Positions 55,273 through 64,000 of a stretch of DNA of 64,000 nt are shown piece by piece (the stretch's first letter is position 1; every line of letters begins with the position of its first letter). Under the pieces are notes generated by a model. The model saw only the letters and a list, made by a program, of their open reading frames with translations. It was not told the DNA's origin and made no database searches. Both the position numbers and the translations under genes were made by a program. This DNA is from Pseudomonas oryzihabitans. GTDB lineage: Bacteria; Pseudomonadota; Gammaproteobacteria; Pseudomonadales; Pseudomonadaceae. The stretch spans positions 2,826,001 to 2,890,000 of the forward strand of contig NZ_CP017024.1 in the NCBI RefSeq assembly GCF_014522265.1, given 5' to 3'.

Positions 55273-56907
55273 ATGCAGCGTAGACACCTGCTCAAAGCGT
55301 CCCTGGCCCTGGCGGCCTACACCGGCATTCCCTCCACCGGGCTGTTCGCCCTCCAGGCCTTTGCCAATCCGGCCAATGGCGATGGCCAGGCCTTCGATTT
55401 CGACTGGCTCAAGCAGCACGCCAAGGAGCTGGCCGGCCAGGCCTACCAGCCCACCGCCCAGAAACTGCCCGACACCCTGGCGAACATGACGCCCCAGCAG
55501 TTCAATGCCATCGGCTACGATGCCCAGCATTCGCTCTGGCACGACCTCAAGGGCCAGCTGGACATACAGTTCTTCCATGTCGGCATGGGCTTCAAGACGC
55601 CGGTACGGATGTATTCGGTGGACCCCAAGACCAACGAGGCCAAGGAAGTCCACTTCCGCCCCGAGTTGTTCAACTACAACGACAGCGGCGTCGACAAGAG
55701 CCAGCTCAAGGGCGACCTGGGCTTTGCCGGCTTCAAGCTGTTCAAGGCGCCGCACCTGGCCCAGTACGACATCGTCTCCTTCCTCGGCGCCAGCTACTTC
55801 CGCGCCGTGGACAAGACCCGCCAGTACGGCCTCTCGGCCCGCGGCCTGGCCATCGACACCTATGCCGATCGGCCCGAGGAATTCCCCGACTTCACCAAGT
55901 TCTGGTTCGTCACCCCGAACAAGAACAGCACCCGTTTCGTGGTCTATGCGCTGCTGGATTCGCCCAGCGCCACCGGGGCCTATCGCTTCGACATCGACTG
56001 CCTGAACGACCGGGTGGTGATGGACGTGGACGCCAACGTCAACGCCCGCCGCGACATCAAGCAACTGGGCATCGCGCCCATGACCAGCATGTTCGGCTGC
56101 GGCACCCACGAGCGCCAGACCTGCAATACCTACCATCCGCAGATCCACGACTCCGACCGCCTGGCCATGTGGAAGGGCAACGGCGAGTGGATCTGCCGCC
56201 CGCTGAACAATCCGCCCAAGCTGCAGTTCAACGCCTTCAAGGACGACAGTCCCAAGGGCTTCGGCCTGGTGCAGACCGATCACGAATTCGAGAGCTACCA
56301 GGACGTCATGGTCCGCTACGATCGCCGGCCGAGTCTGTGGGTCGAGCCCACCTCCGCCTGGGGCGAGGGTGCCATCCAGCTGCTGGAGATCCCCACCACC
56401 GGCGAGACCCTGGACAACATCGTGGCCTTCTGGGCGCCGGCCGAAACCATCACCGCCGGCAAGTCGCTGCACTATGGCTACAAGCTGCACTGGAGTGCGC
56501 TGCCGCCGGTAAGCACGCCGCTGGCGCGGGTCAATGCCACCCGCTCCGGGATCGGCGGCTTCCCCGAGGGCTGGGCGCCCGGTGAGCACTGGCCCAAGGT
56601 CTGGGCACGGCGCTTCGCCATCGATTTCAACGGCGGCGGCCTGTCTTTCCTGCCCGAGGGTACCGGCATCGAGCCGGTGGTGACCGTCACCGACGGCAAG
56701 GTGCAGGATTTCCACGTGCTCAAGATCGACGAGATCGGCGGCTACCGGGTGATCTTCGACTGGTACCCCACCAGCGACAAGGCCGATCCGGTGCAGATGC
56801 GCGCCTTCATCCGCACCCAGGACCGCGCCCTGAGCGAAACCTGGCTGTACCAGTACTTCCCGCCGGCCGCTGACCAGCGCCGTTATCCGGACTGGAAGCA
56901 GTCCTAA
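55273..56907 (+). CDS. opgD: periplasmic glucan biosynthesis protein OpgD/MdoD
   Basis: A 544-residue periplasmic protein of the OpgG/OpgD family, shaping the beta-glucan backbone of osmoregulated periplasmic glucans. The N-terminus [18 protein letters not shown] is a Tat signal (twin arginine at residues 3-4), as for OpgD and unlike Sec-exported OpgG. The body contains the aromatic-rich beta-sandwich ([21 protein letters not shown]). opgH is not nearby. A strong terminator follows, shared with siaD. Confidence 0.93.
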   Translation: MQRRHLLKASLALAAYTGIPSTGLFALQAFANPANGDGQAFDFDWLKQHAKELAGQAYQPTAQKLPDTLANMTPQQFNAIGYDAQHSLWHDLKGQLDIQFFHVGMGFKTPVRMYSVDPKTNEAKEVHFRPELFNYNDSGVDKSQLKGDLGFAGFKLFKAPHLAQYDIVSFLGASYFRAVDKTRQYGLSARGLAIDTYADRPEEFPDFTKFWFVTPNKNSTRFVVYALLDSPSATGAYRFDIDCLNDRVVMDVDANVNARRDIKQLGIAPMTSMFGCGTHERQTCNTYHPQIHDSDRLAMWKGNGEWICRPLNNPPKLQFNAFKDDSPKGFGLVQTDHEFESYQDVMVRYDRRPSLWVEPTSAWGEGAIQLLEIPTTGETLDNIVAFWAPAETITAGKSLHYGYKLHWSALPPVSTPLARVNATRSGIGGFPEGWAPGEHWPKVWARRFAIDFNGGGLSFLPEGTGIEPVVTVTDGKVQDFHVLKIDEIGGYRVIFDWYPTSDKADPVQMRAFIRTQDRALSETWLYQYFPPAADQRRYPDWKQS

Positions 56908-56918
56908 GCGACGGCTGG

Positions 56919-56956
56919 GAAAAGCCGCTGTGCCTCTCCGGCACAGCGGCTTTTTT
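56919..56956. terminator. intrinsic terminator between opgD and siaD
   Basis: AAAGCCGCTGTGCC (56921-56934) pairs perfectly with GGCACAGCGGCTTT, loop TCTCC, with six Ts on the plus strand. It is strong for opgD; the A run on the other side gives weaker termination for siaD. Confidence 0.9.
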
Positions 56957-56997
56957 ATGCCCGGAGCAAGGGCGCAAAGCCTGACAGGTCGCGGTGA

Positions 56998-57732
56998 TCA
57001 GTCGGCCAGTACCACCTGGTTGCGCCCTGCGCGCTTGGCCCGGTAGAGGGCCGCATCGGCCAGGCCGTAGGCGAGCTCGAAGTCGGTGCCCGGCTGGTTG
57101 ATGCTGAGGCCGAAGCTGGCCGTCACCGGCGCCGTGCCGGTCGTCTCCCGGGCGATGCGCAGGCGCAGGCATTCGGTCATGGCCAGGGCCTCGTCCCGTG
57201 CCAGGGTCGGCAGCAGCACGGTGAATTCCTCGCCGCCCACCCGACCGACGATGGCCGGCGCCTGGACCAGCTCCTGCAGGCAGCGGGCGATGGCCTGGAT
57301 CACTCGATCGCCGGCGGGATGGCCGAAGTCGTCGTTGATGCGTTTGAAGTGATCGATGTCCAGCACGATCATGGCGCCGCCCCGCTGTCGCAGCGCCTGG
57401 CCGGCCTGGTCGATCACCGCGCCGCGATTGAGCATCCCGGTGAGGGCGTCGTGGGTGGCGCGGTATTCCAGCTGCTGGCTGAGGGTCTGCAACTGCTGGT
57501 TAAGGGCGTTCATCTCGCGTTCGGCGCGATCGCTGCGGGCAATCAGCCGGCGGGTCTCGCGCATCAGGCGTTCGAAATGCAGCGTCAGGTCGCCCAGGGC
57601 GGCGCGGTAGCGTTCGGCATCGGCGTCGTCGGCCACATAGAGGGCGCGCGCCGCCTGCAGCACCCCGGCTTCCTGCTCGAACAGGTCGGGACCCGCTTCA
57701 ACCGGGCTGCAGCGCCTGACGCTGGCGGTCAT
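56998..57732 (-). CDS. siaD: diguanylate cyclase SiaD
   Basis: A 244-residue cytoplasmic GGDEF protein. An N-terminal helical region (about 1-90) with coiled-coil character precedes the cyclase domain, with DxLTGMLNR at 95-103 and the active-site GGEEF at 166-170. The RxxD inhibitory site expected upstream of GGEEF is absent (VQAP there), so product inhibition is unlikely. In P. aeruginosa SiaD is activated by direct contact with unphosphorylated SiaC. Its ATG overlaps the siaC stop (57729-57732). Last gene of the sia operon. Confidence 0.9.
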   Translation of the reverse strand: MTASVRRCSPVEAGPDLFEQEAGVLQAARALYVADDADAERYRAALGDLTLHFERLMRETRRLIARSDRAEREMNALNQQLQTLSQQLEYRATHDALTGMLNRGAVIDQAGQALRQRGGAMIVLDIDHFKRINDDFGHPAGDRVIQAIARCLQELVQAPAIVGRVGGEEFTVLLPTLARDEALAMTECLRLRIARETTGTAPVTASFGLSINQPGTDFELAYGLADAALYRAKRAGRNQVVLAD

Positions 57733-58136
57733 GCCGGTAGCTCGGGATGCTCGACGAACGTCAGCGCCTGGAAGTCCAGTCGCAGCTCTTCGCCGAATTC
57801 CTGGATGGTCTCGTCCTCGGCATCGTAGTACCAGTGCAACTCCACCTGGTTGCCGGCCTGGGCCGCCTGGTCCAGGGCGTCGAACAGGGTGAACAGCATC
57901 TTGGTGCTGGAGCTGTTGAAGTAGGCCAGGGCTACGTGCACCCGGATGTTGGCGTCCTGGCACTGGTCGAGATAGGCCCGCAGCGACTCGATCACCGGCA
58001 GGTAGAAGGCCGCGGCGTTTTCCGGAAAGGATTCGCCCTTAAGCCAGAGCTCCGCCTCGGCGAAACGGAAGTCCACTTCCGGAGAGGTGGCGGTGGGCGC
58101 GATGAACACGGTGTCCATACGAGGTCGGAGTCCCAT
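57729..58136 (-). CDS. siaC: biofilm regulation phosphoprotein SiaC (DUF1987)
   Basis: A 135-residue DUF1987 protein; an ATG at 58118 would give 129 residues. In P. aeruginosa SiaC is phosphorylated on a threonine just after the asparagine in a Y-L-N-T-S-S segment and, when unphosphorylated, activates SiaD. Here the segment is Y-F-N-S-S-S-T-K (residues 72-79), so serine stands at the phospho-site. It lies between siaB (one base apart) and siaD (ATGA overlap). Confidence 0.88.
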   Translation of the reverse strand: MGLRPRMDTVFIAPTATSPEVDFRFAEAELWLKGESFPENAAAFYLPVIESLRAYLDQCQDANIRVHVALAYFNSSSTKMLFTLFDALDQAAQAGNQVELHWYYDAEDETIQEFGEELRLDFQALTFVEHPELPA

Positions 58137-58137
58137 G

Positions 58138-58701
58138 TCAGATGATGGCTTTCAGGCAGAACAGGGTGGTGCCCGGCGTCTGCGTGGAGGGATGGAAGGC
58201 GAATTCCAGGGGTGCGCTGGCATCGCGCGCCATGGTCAGGAAGCCGAGGCCGGCGCCCTTGCTGTCGGCCGGGGTCTCGGCGCGCAGGGATTCGCGATAG
58301 GCCTGCTTGATCTGCTCCAGGGACATGCTGCACAGCGGCTCGAGCCGTGCGCGCAGGGCGTCGACCTTGTCGCTGACGATGGGGTTGGCACAGAGCATCT
58401 GGTAGTTGCCGTCCTGGCGGGTGATACAGACCGAACCCTGACCCAGCTTGGCGTCCGCCAGGGCGTCCGGGGGCAGGGCATCGGCGGAATAGTGCAGGAC
58501 GTTCTGTGACAATTCGATGAACGAGGAGAACAGCTTGCGCCGGGTGGCGCTGCTGATCCCTTCGAATTCCAGTTGCAGCTTCACCACCTCGGCCATGGCG
58601 GCGACGATGCCATGGGAGAAATAGCCGCGGTGATAGAAGATCACGTGCTGCTGCTGGGCAATTTCGAGAAAGGCGCCGTTCGTGGGAAAGGAAGCGGTCA
58701 T
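58138..58701 (-). CDS. siaB: SiaB-family protein kinase
   Basis: A 187-residue protein of the SiaB family (DUF6272), a histidine-kinase-like fold that phosphorylates SiaC on Ser/Thr and also has phosphatase activity in P. aeruginosa. The ELSQNVLHYS segment (about 64-73) is the N-box-like helix and GAGLGFLTMAR (about 147-157) the glycine-rich loop. It sits in the expected siaA-B-C-D order, 5 bases after siaA and one base before siaC. Confidence 0.87.
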   Translation of the reverse strand: MTASFPTNGAFLEIAQQQHVIFYHRGYFSHGIVAAMAEVVKLQLEFEGISSATRRKLFSSFIELSQNVLHYSADALPPDALADAKLGQGSVCITRQDGNYQMLCANPIVSDKVDALRARLEPLCSMSLEQIKQAYRESLRAETPADSKGAGLGFLTMARDASAPLEFAFHPSTQTPGTTLFCLKAII

Positions 58702-58706
58702 GTCGG

Positions 58707-59933
58707 TCAGGCCACGCGGATGCAGAGAAAGGTGAGGTCATCGCGACGCAGTTCGTCGCCCTGCCAGCGGGCGAGGTCCGCGCTGAGCTGTGCACAGAAG
58801 GCCGCGGTGGGCGCCGTGCGCGACTCGCTCAGCCGGGCCAGGGCGCGGCGCTTGCCGAAGGAGGTGCGCCGCGGACCGCCGATCTGGTCGATCAGGCCAT
58901 CGGTGGTGGCGAACAGCAGGCTGCCCGGTTGCAGCGGCAGGGTGGTGGCCGGCCAGCACTGGTCGAGCGGGCTGTCGGCGTAGCCGATGCCCAGGCGCAG
59001 CGGCGCCAGGGTCAGGACCTCCGCGGCGTCGGGTGCCAGGAGGTGGAGGGGCATGCGGGCGCCGGCGTAGGTCAGGCTGTGGCTGTGTCTATCCACCCAG
59101 AAACAGGCCAGGTCCAGGCCGTCGTTGGATTCGGAGATGCCGCCGGACTGTCCCAGCATCGCCTTGACGCTGCCGTTGATCGCCGCCAGCAGCGCCGAGG
59201 GATCGCGCGGTCCCAGCTGTTGCAGGGCCTGGGTCAGGGACGCCGAGGCGATCAGGGTCATGAAGGCGCCGGGCACGCCGTGGCCGGTGCAGTCGGCGAT
59301 GGCGCCGAACCAGCCGTCCTCGTGCTGGGCGAAGTGATAGAAGTCGCCGCCGACCACGTCGCGCGGCTGCCAGACCAGGGTGGCGTCCTGCTCCATCACC
59401 GCCAGGGCCTCGCGCGAGCTGCGCAGCATGGCGCGCTGAATGACGCTGGCATACTCGATGCTGTGCATGATCTGGCGATTCTTCTCGGCCTGCAGGTCCG
59501 CGACCATGCGCATCAGCTGCACACCCAGGCCGAGTCCGACGAAGCGACCCTCGCGGGTGACGATGAAGCCGTCGGCCAGGGCCTTTTCGCCCACCTCGAC
59601 GGTGCGCCGGGTCAGCTCCTCGATGGACAGGGCGGCGTCCACCACCAGCGGCTCCTTGTCCATGAAGGCGATGCAGCTCTTGCGATCGTAGACTTCGCGG
59701 TGATACGGCTTGCTCATCTGCGAGAGAAAGATGTCGCGGTTGATCAGCCCGATCGGCCGGTCGTGCTCGATCACCGCGAGACTGGTGATCTCGCGGCGCT
59801 CGTTGAACAGCTCCATGACCATGGCGTTGGTGTGCTCGGCCTCGACCGCGGGCCACTGGGTGCAGAGGTCGAGGGCGCAGCCCTGGCTGGGACGGGAAGA
59901 GGTACGCGAGGAGGACAGGGGAGCGGACGACAT
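58707..59933 (-). CDS. PP2C/SpoIIE phosphatase with CBS-like input, SiaA position
   Basis: A 408-residue soluble protein. The C-terminal half is a PP2C-type phosphatase with metal aspartates Asp192 and Asp197 (RDVVGGDFYHF), Asp214 (IADCTGHGVPGAF) and DDLTFLCI at the end. Residues 28-140 look like a divergent CBS pair (ITSLAVIEHDRPIGLINRDIF; DGFIVTREGRFVGLG), followed by a coiled linker. P. aeruginosa SiaA is larger and has a membrane sensor with HAMP, so input here is probably cytoplasmic, perhaps a nucleotide. First gene of the sia operon. Confidence 0.85.
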   Translation of the reverse strand: MSSAPLSSSRTSSRPSQGCALDLCTQWPAVEAEHTNAMVMELFNERREITSLAVIEHDRPIGLINRDIFLSQMSKPYHREVYDRKSCIAFMDKEPLVVDAALSIEELTRRTVEVGEKALADGFIVTREGRFVGLGLGVQLMRMVADLQAEKNRQIMHSIEYASVIQRAMLRSSREALAVMEQDATLVWQPRDVVGGDFYHFAQHEDGWFGAIADCTGHGVPGAFMTLIASASLTQALQQLGPRDPSALLAAINGSVKAMLGQSGGISESNDGLDLACFWVDRHSHSLTYAGARMPLHLLAPDAAEVLTLAPLRLGIGYADSPLDQCWPATTLPLQPGSLLFATTDGLIDQIGGPRRTSFGKRRALARLSESRTAPTAAFCAQLSADLARWQGDELRRDDLTFLCIRVA

Positions 59934-60047
59934 CGATACGAATCCGTTCTCGGAAGGTCGATGCAGCCTAGGGGCTCCGTATTGAGCTTTGATGACAGAA
60001 GCTGGCCAGGCGCCAGCACGGAGTGGCGCCCGGTCAGGGGGATGGCG

Positions 60048-62192
60048 TCAGCCGGTCAGGATGCCCAGGGCGGCGCGGGTGAAGGGCGGGGGTGGCACGG
60101 CGTTGAGCACCGCACCCTGCAGCTGCAGACCGCTGTGGGCGAACTGGCGCTGGGTCGCCTCGATTTCCTTGGCCGTGTTGCAACCGTAGCGCGACACCAG
60201 CAGGCAGGTGCCAGCCTGGGCGGCCAGCAGCACGGCATCGGTCACCGCCAGCACCGGCGGGGTGTCGAGGATGACCAGCTCGTAGTCCTGCTGCAGACCG
60301 CGCAGCAGTTCGGTACAGCGCGCACTCATCAGCAATTCGGCCGGATTCGGCGGGCGGATGCCCCCCACCAGACAGTCCAGGCCGGGTATCGCCGAGGGCT
60401 GGATCGCCTGCTCGGGCGTCGCCAGTCCCGCCAGCACCTCGGCGAGGCCCGGGCGGCGGGCCAGCTGCAGGCGCCGGTGCAGGCGCCCGCGCCGCAGGTC
60501 GGCATCCACCAGCAGCACCCGCATTCCGCCTTCGGCCAATACCCGCGCCAGTTGCACGGCCACCGACGACTTGCCGGCGGCAGGGCTGGCACTGGTGATC
60601 AGCAGCAGATCGTTGCGCGCCTCGGTGCGGGCGAAGGCCAGGCTGGTCCGCAGGATCCGCAGGGCTTCCTGGTAGCCGCTGTCGAGCGAGGTCTGCAGTG
60701 GCCCGCCGACCTGGCGACTCGGCGCCAGCGGCAGTTGCGCCAGCACCGGCAGGCCGAGGTCTTCCAGGCCCTCGGCGTCTTCGATGCCGCGCTCGAGACT
60801 GGCGCGCAGATAGACCCAGGCGGCGCCGGCCAGGCAGCCGAAGAGCAGGGCGCTGAGGATCAGCAGGGGCTTCTTGGGATAGACCGGGGCGATCTGGGTG
60901 TAGGCGCTGTCGATGATGCGCACATCGCTCACCGTGCCGGCGCGCACCACCGACAATTCCTGGATGCGCTTGCTGATCAGTGCATAGACCTTGTCCGCCG
61001 CCTCCACGTCGCGCTGCAGGCGCAGCACCTCCTGCTGGGTCTGCGGCAACTTGGCCAGGCGCTGCTGCAGGGCCTGACGCTCGCCGTTGAGCACCTGGCG
61101 GCGCGCCAGCAGGCCCTGGTAGAGCGGATGGGTGGGAGTGAAGCGCAGGGCCAGGCCCAGGCGCTCCATTTCCAGGGCCGATAGCTGGGCGTCGAGCTCC
61201 ACCGCCTGGCTCAGCAGGCTGCGTCCCTCCGCGCCGATGGCGATGGAGCCCCGTTGCCGCTGGTAGCGGTCCAGGGCCTGGCGACCTGCAGTCAGGCGCT
61301 GGTTCACCTGCGGCAGTTCCTGGCGCAGGAAGGCCAGCTGCTGGGTGGATTCATCGGCGTTGCGGGTCACGTCCTGGCGCACATAGGCCTCGGTGATGCC
61401 GCGCAGGATGCGTTGCGCCCTGAGCGGATCGGTGTCCTGCAGCTGGATCGAGAGGATGCCCGAGCGCTTGCCGCGCTCGCTGACCATGAGCCGTTCCTGC
61501 AGCGCCTGGATGGTCACGCCACGACGCTGCTTGACCAGGATGAATTCGGTGCCCGGATAGGCGTGCAGCTGGGCGATGTCCAGGCGCAGCTCGCCGGCGC
61601 TGGCCGGCTCGCCCAGCCGACCCTCCAGCAGCCGCTTGCCCTGGGCATCGCTCAGCAGGAAGCGATCCGGGGCCTCGGCGGTGAGGGTGAGTGGCTGGCC
61701 ATAGAGGGCATCGGGCACGCTCAGGCTGGCGATGGTCAGCTGCTCGCCGCCCCAGCCGAACTGCTTGAGGCCGAACAGCGGCGGGGCGACGGCCCCACCG
61801 GCTCGCTCGTGACGCCGGGCCAGCCAGTCGCCCAGCAGCGGCAGGCGCCGCGGGGTGACGCTCAGGTCCAGGCCCTCGGCGTCCACGACCTCGCCGACCA
61901 CCCGCCGCGAGGTGAGCAGCTGCATTTCGGTGACGGCTTCCGGCGGTGGCATGGGCCGGCCATTGTCGGATTCGTCCAGACGCACGATGCCGCGCTGGTA
62001 TTCGATCTGCACCGTCGCCACCGCCTGATAGCGCGGCGCGGCCAGCTGGGTATAGGCCACGCCCAGCAGGGTGCAGAGGGCAATGCAGACGAGCAGGCTG
62101 CGGCGATGGCGCCAGAGGGCGGCGCAGTAGCGGGCGAAGCCGATGTCCGCCGCCTGGGTGGCAGCGGGTAGCGAGTGATGCGACTGGTCCAT
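60048..62192 (-). CDS. Wzc-type polysaccharide co-polymerase / BY-kinase-like ATPase without tyrosine tail
   Basis: A 714-residue inner-membrane protein. TM1 is about 33-52, a large periplasmic Wzz-like region with coiled coils (about 270-420), TM2 about 445-465, then a cytoplasmic ATPase. Walker A SASPAAGKSS is near 535-545, Walker A' VLLVDADLRRG and Walker B VILDTPP follow. The family controls export and length of extracellular polysaccharide. The C-terminus (NAVPPPPFTRAALGILTG) has no tyrosine cluster, so Wzc-style autophosphorylation is unlikely. No wza, wzb or glycosyltransferase is visible in the window. Confidence 0.87.
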   Translation of the reverse strand: MDQSHHSLPAATQAADIGFARYCAALWRHRRSLLVCIALCTLLGVAYTQLAAPRYQAVATVQIEYQRGIVRLDESDNGRPMPPPEAVTEMQLLTSRRVVGEVVDAEGLDLSVTPRRLPLLGDWLARRHERAGGAVAPPLFGLKQFGWGGEQLTIASLSVPDALYGQPLTLTAEAPDRFLLSDAQGKRLLEGRLGEPASAGELRLDIAQLHAYPGTEFILVKQRRGVTIQALQERLMVSERGKRSGILSIQLQDTDPLRAQRILRGITEAYVRQDVTRNADESTQQLAFLRQELPQVNQRLTAGRQALDRYQRQRGSIAIGAEGRSLLSQAVELDAQLSALEMERLGLALRFTPTHPLYQGLLARRQVLNGERQALQQRLAKLPQTQQEVLRLQRDVEAADKVYALISKRIQELSVVRAGTVSDVRIIDSAYTQIAPVYPKKPLLILSALLFGCLAGAAWVYLRASLERGIEDAEGLEDLGLPVLAQLPLAPSRQVGGPLQTSLDSGYQEALRILRTSLAFARTEARNDLLLITSASPAAGKSSVAVQLARVLAEGGMRVLLVDADLRRGRLHRRLQLARRPGLAEVLAGLATPEQAIQPSAIPGLDCLVGGIRPPNPAELLMSARCTELLRGLQQDYELVILDTPPVLAVTDAVLLAAQAGTCLLVSRYGCNTAKEIEATQRQFAHSGLQLQGAVLNAVPPPPFTRAALGILTG

Positions 62193-62768
62193 GCAGGAGC
62201 GGGCCTTGGGCAGGTACGGAGGAGGACAGCCGTCGCGGCCGCGCGCTGTCGAGGAGACACCGCGCGGCGAACCGGGGGCGAAATCGTCACGCCAGGCAGG
62301 GCACAGCTTGGAACACCAGGCGCTGGATCAGGGATCCGCACCTTGTCGGCTGGAGTGCTGCGTCGACTCTAAGCGAAAGCAAAAGCCAAAAATGTGACAC
62401 TCCATGCAGAACGTGACAGATGCCCGCTTGGCAGTCTCAAGGTGCTAAGGCAGTCTTCTTCGCGACCTGTCGTGTCTCCGGACGACAAGCCCTGGCTTGC
62501 GCCGGGTTTTCCGGAGCCGCTGGTGCCCTGCCGAGGCTGGCGGGCGCACCCGGGTATCAGATGCAAACGCCGCTGCCTTCCGGCAACGGCGTGTTCCTGA
62601 CGGCTTCTTGAATGTAGTCAGCGGTTGAAGCCCGGTTACCCGCCCATGCGCCGCTTGGCCTGCGTGGGCGGTCTTGCACCGGCTGTACCAGGCCTGCGGA
62701 AGATGGCGCCTGGTTCTTCACTGCCCTGGACGGCGTTCTCGACTGCATGGCTGTCAGGAGACAGGACA
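62193..62768. other. 576-base divergent intergenic region
   Basis: Separates the Wzc-like gene from the membrane-protein gene. It contains GTGACA half-sites at about 62394 and 62413, 19 bases apart, and a hairpin at 62567-62592 (one mismatch, TTCC loop) without a T tract. No coding signal. Probably holds both promoters. Confidence 0.5.
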
Positions 62769-64000
62769 ATGAGCGTGGTATCTGACGTTACCCATCCCGG
62801 GGTCCGGGTGGGACGGTGGCCGTTCTGGCTGGGCGGTCTGGCGGTCGGCCTGCTGTTATTGCTGGCCCTGCTGTGGCGCCTGCCGGATTTCCGCGACGGC
62901 ACCGGGGCGCAGAATCTCGAAGCCAGCTATCACGTCCTGCTCAGCCTCAATGCCCTGGACGAGTCCGGCGTGGCCCGGCACTGGTGGTTGCCCACGGTGA
63001 CCCTGGGTGGCAGTCACGACAAGCAGGTGTCCTGGGGCGCGACCATTCCCACCCACAGCGGCGACTATGTCTACACCAGCTTCAGCAGCTACGGCTTCCT
63101 CGCGCCCTATTTCGGTCTCAAGGCCGCGGGTCTGACGCCTTCGCTGCACAGCCTCGCGCTGTTCAACGCCGCCCTTGGCGCCCTGACCGCGCTATTGCTG
63201 TTTCGCCTGCTCTACCTGGTGCTGCGCAGCCATGGCGCCAGCCGCGGCCTGGCCGCCACGAGCGCGGTGCTGGGCTGCCTGATCGCGATCTTCAGCCGCG
63301 AGGCGCTGCTCTCCCAGGGCCTGCTCTACTGGGTGCAGAGTTTCTACCAGGTGCTGCTGCTGGCCAGTCTGCTGACCTTCTTCCACTACCTGCGGGCGCC
63401 GGCTGGCCAGCGCAACCGCCTGGGCTGGCTGCTGGCCGGCCTGGTCTGCTTCGGCGCCCTGACCGAATGGACCGGCTACGTCTTTGGCGGTGGACTGGTC
63501 GCGCTGTTCTGGCTGCAGCACCGGCACCTGCCGGAAGGCCGGCGGATGGCCTGGCGCCTGGCCTTCGCCACGGCGCTGGCTGGCCTGCTGGTGCTGTTGC
63601 ACTACAGCCTGGCGGCGGGTCTGTTGCCGACGCTCAAGGCCTTTGCCCGACGCTTTCTCGCCCGCAGCCCGAACAATGCCCACCTGACCGACTTCTTCAC
63701 CGGCTACGGGCTGTCCTTCGGCCTGTTCCTGGCCGCGGTGGCCATCGCCCTGGGGGTGCTGCTCTGGAAGCGCAAGTCGCTGAACTGGCCGCGCAGCACC
63801 GCGCTGCTGCTGGTCGCCGCCAGCGTGCCGCTGCTGGAGAATCTGCTGCTGCTGCAGCACGCCACCCAATTTTCCTTCGATCGCCTCAAGTTCATCTTTC
63901 CCGCCGCGCTGCTGCTCGGCCTGGCCTTCCTGGCGCTGAAGACCCCAGGGCGTGCGGTGCTCGCCGTGGTGCTGGTGGCCGCGGCCCTGCAGAACGGCCA
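62769..64000 (+). CDS. polytopic membrane protein, partial (cut by window end)
   Basis: An open frame begins at ATG 62769 (AGGAG eight bases upstream) and continues without a stop to the window end: 410 codons and two bases. It starts MSVVSDVTHPGVRVGRWPFW and has about ten hydrophobic segments, the first at residues 17-36. A periplasmic-looking loop of about 75 residues follows (HWWLPTVTLGGSHDK, YVYTSFSSYGFLAPY), then helices in pairs. Topology resembles membrane glycosyltransferases or O-antigen-ligase-like proteins, but I see no diagnostic motif. Being divergent from a Wzc-like gene, a role in exopolysaccharide assembly is reasonable but unproven. Confidence 0.75.
   Translation, partial: MSVVSDVTHPGVRVGRWPFWLGGLAVGLLLLLALLWRLPDFRDGTGAQNLEASYHVLLSLNALDESGVARHWWLPTVTLGGSHDKQVSWGATIPTHSGDYVYTSFSSYGFLAPYFGLKAAGLTPSLHSLALFNAALGALTALLLFRLLYLVLRSHGASRGLAATSAVLGCLIAIFSREALLSQGLLYWVQSFYQVLLLASLLTFFHYLRAPAGQRNRLGWLLAGLVCFGALTEWTGYVFGGGLVALFWLQHRHLPEGRRMAWRLAFATALAGLLVLLHYSLAAGLLPTLKAFARRFLARSPNNAHLTDFFTGYGLSFGLFLAAVAIALGVLLWKRKSLNWPRSTALLLVAASVPLLENLLLLQHATQFSFDRLKFIFPAALLLGLAFLALKTPGRAVLAVVLVAAALQNG

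Noticed and set aside
58929-61184. Plus-strand open frame of 751 codons across siaA and the Wzc-like gene
   Set aside because: Crosses two unrelated minus-strand genes, which a real gene is unlikely to do without its own motifs.

Overview
The window looks like a chromosomal segment of a Pseudomonas species. The evidence is a GC-rich sequence with long antisense shadow frames, a Pseudomonas-type order of core genes (miaB-phoH-ybeY-corC; thiD-thiE-hemL; speC followed by piuA-piuC-piuB) and Pseudomonas-type intergenic palindromes. It may belong to the P. oryzihabitans/psychrotolerans group, but that placement is only an impression. I see no rRNA, tRNA, CRISPR array, prophage or intact insertion sequence.

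Layout. 1-9.4 kb is housekeeping: corC, ybeY, phoH, miaB, a RidA-like protein with a divergent LysR regulator, a DUF1820 protein, a Sel1-repeat protein, hemL, thiE and thiD. 9.6-14.6 kb has a heterodimeric MdlAB-like ABC exporter and a frameshifted AMP nucleosidase gene. 15.0-22.0 kb has a possible small RNA or leader, ornithine decarboxylase, and an iron-uptake set (TonB receptor, Fe/2-oxoglutarate hydroxylase, PepSY-flavoreductase). 22.0-26.1 kb has a YdcZ-type membrane protein, a metallo-beta-lactamase-fold hydrolase, a ZapE-type ATPase and an aminotransferase. 26.1-29.8 kb is a compact sigma-54 module: histidine kinase, NtrC-type activator, then activator sites, an IHF site and a -24/-12 promoter in front of a secreted protein with two internal repeats.

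29.9-33.5 kb is a galactarate/L-talarate utilisation set (dehydratase, MFS transporter, LacI-type regulator). The 15-bp palindrome upstream of the LacI gene recurs exactly upstream of glucarate dehydratase at 50.2 kb, so the two loci probably form one aldarate regulon. 33.7-41.8 kb has a LysE exporter with an AraC regulator, a BetT-type choline transporter, a chemoreceptor with a sigma-28 promoter, a nitrilase-family hydrolase and the first gene of an alcohol dehydrogenase / MFS / D-lactate dehydrogenase cluster, which continues to a LysR gene at 46.1 kb. 46.1-50.2 kb has a palindrome cluster, a periplasmic GH3 beta-glucosidase and glucarate dehydratase.

50.4-54.3 kb is a two-gene DNA-repair-like operon: a bacterial FAN1 nuclease translationally coupled to an XPD/DinG-type helicase with an N-terminal Cas4/RecB-like nuclease motif set. 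After another palindrome cluster come a glyoxalase-fold protein, opgD, a Sia-type biofilm operon whose phosphatase carries a CBS-like input region, a Wzc-type polysaccharide co-polymerase/kinase without a tyrosine tail, and a membrane protein cut by the window end. The most notable non-coding feature is a 140-bp imperfect hairpin element in two copies (5789 and 37264), each directly after a stop codon, with paired substitutions that keep the stem.
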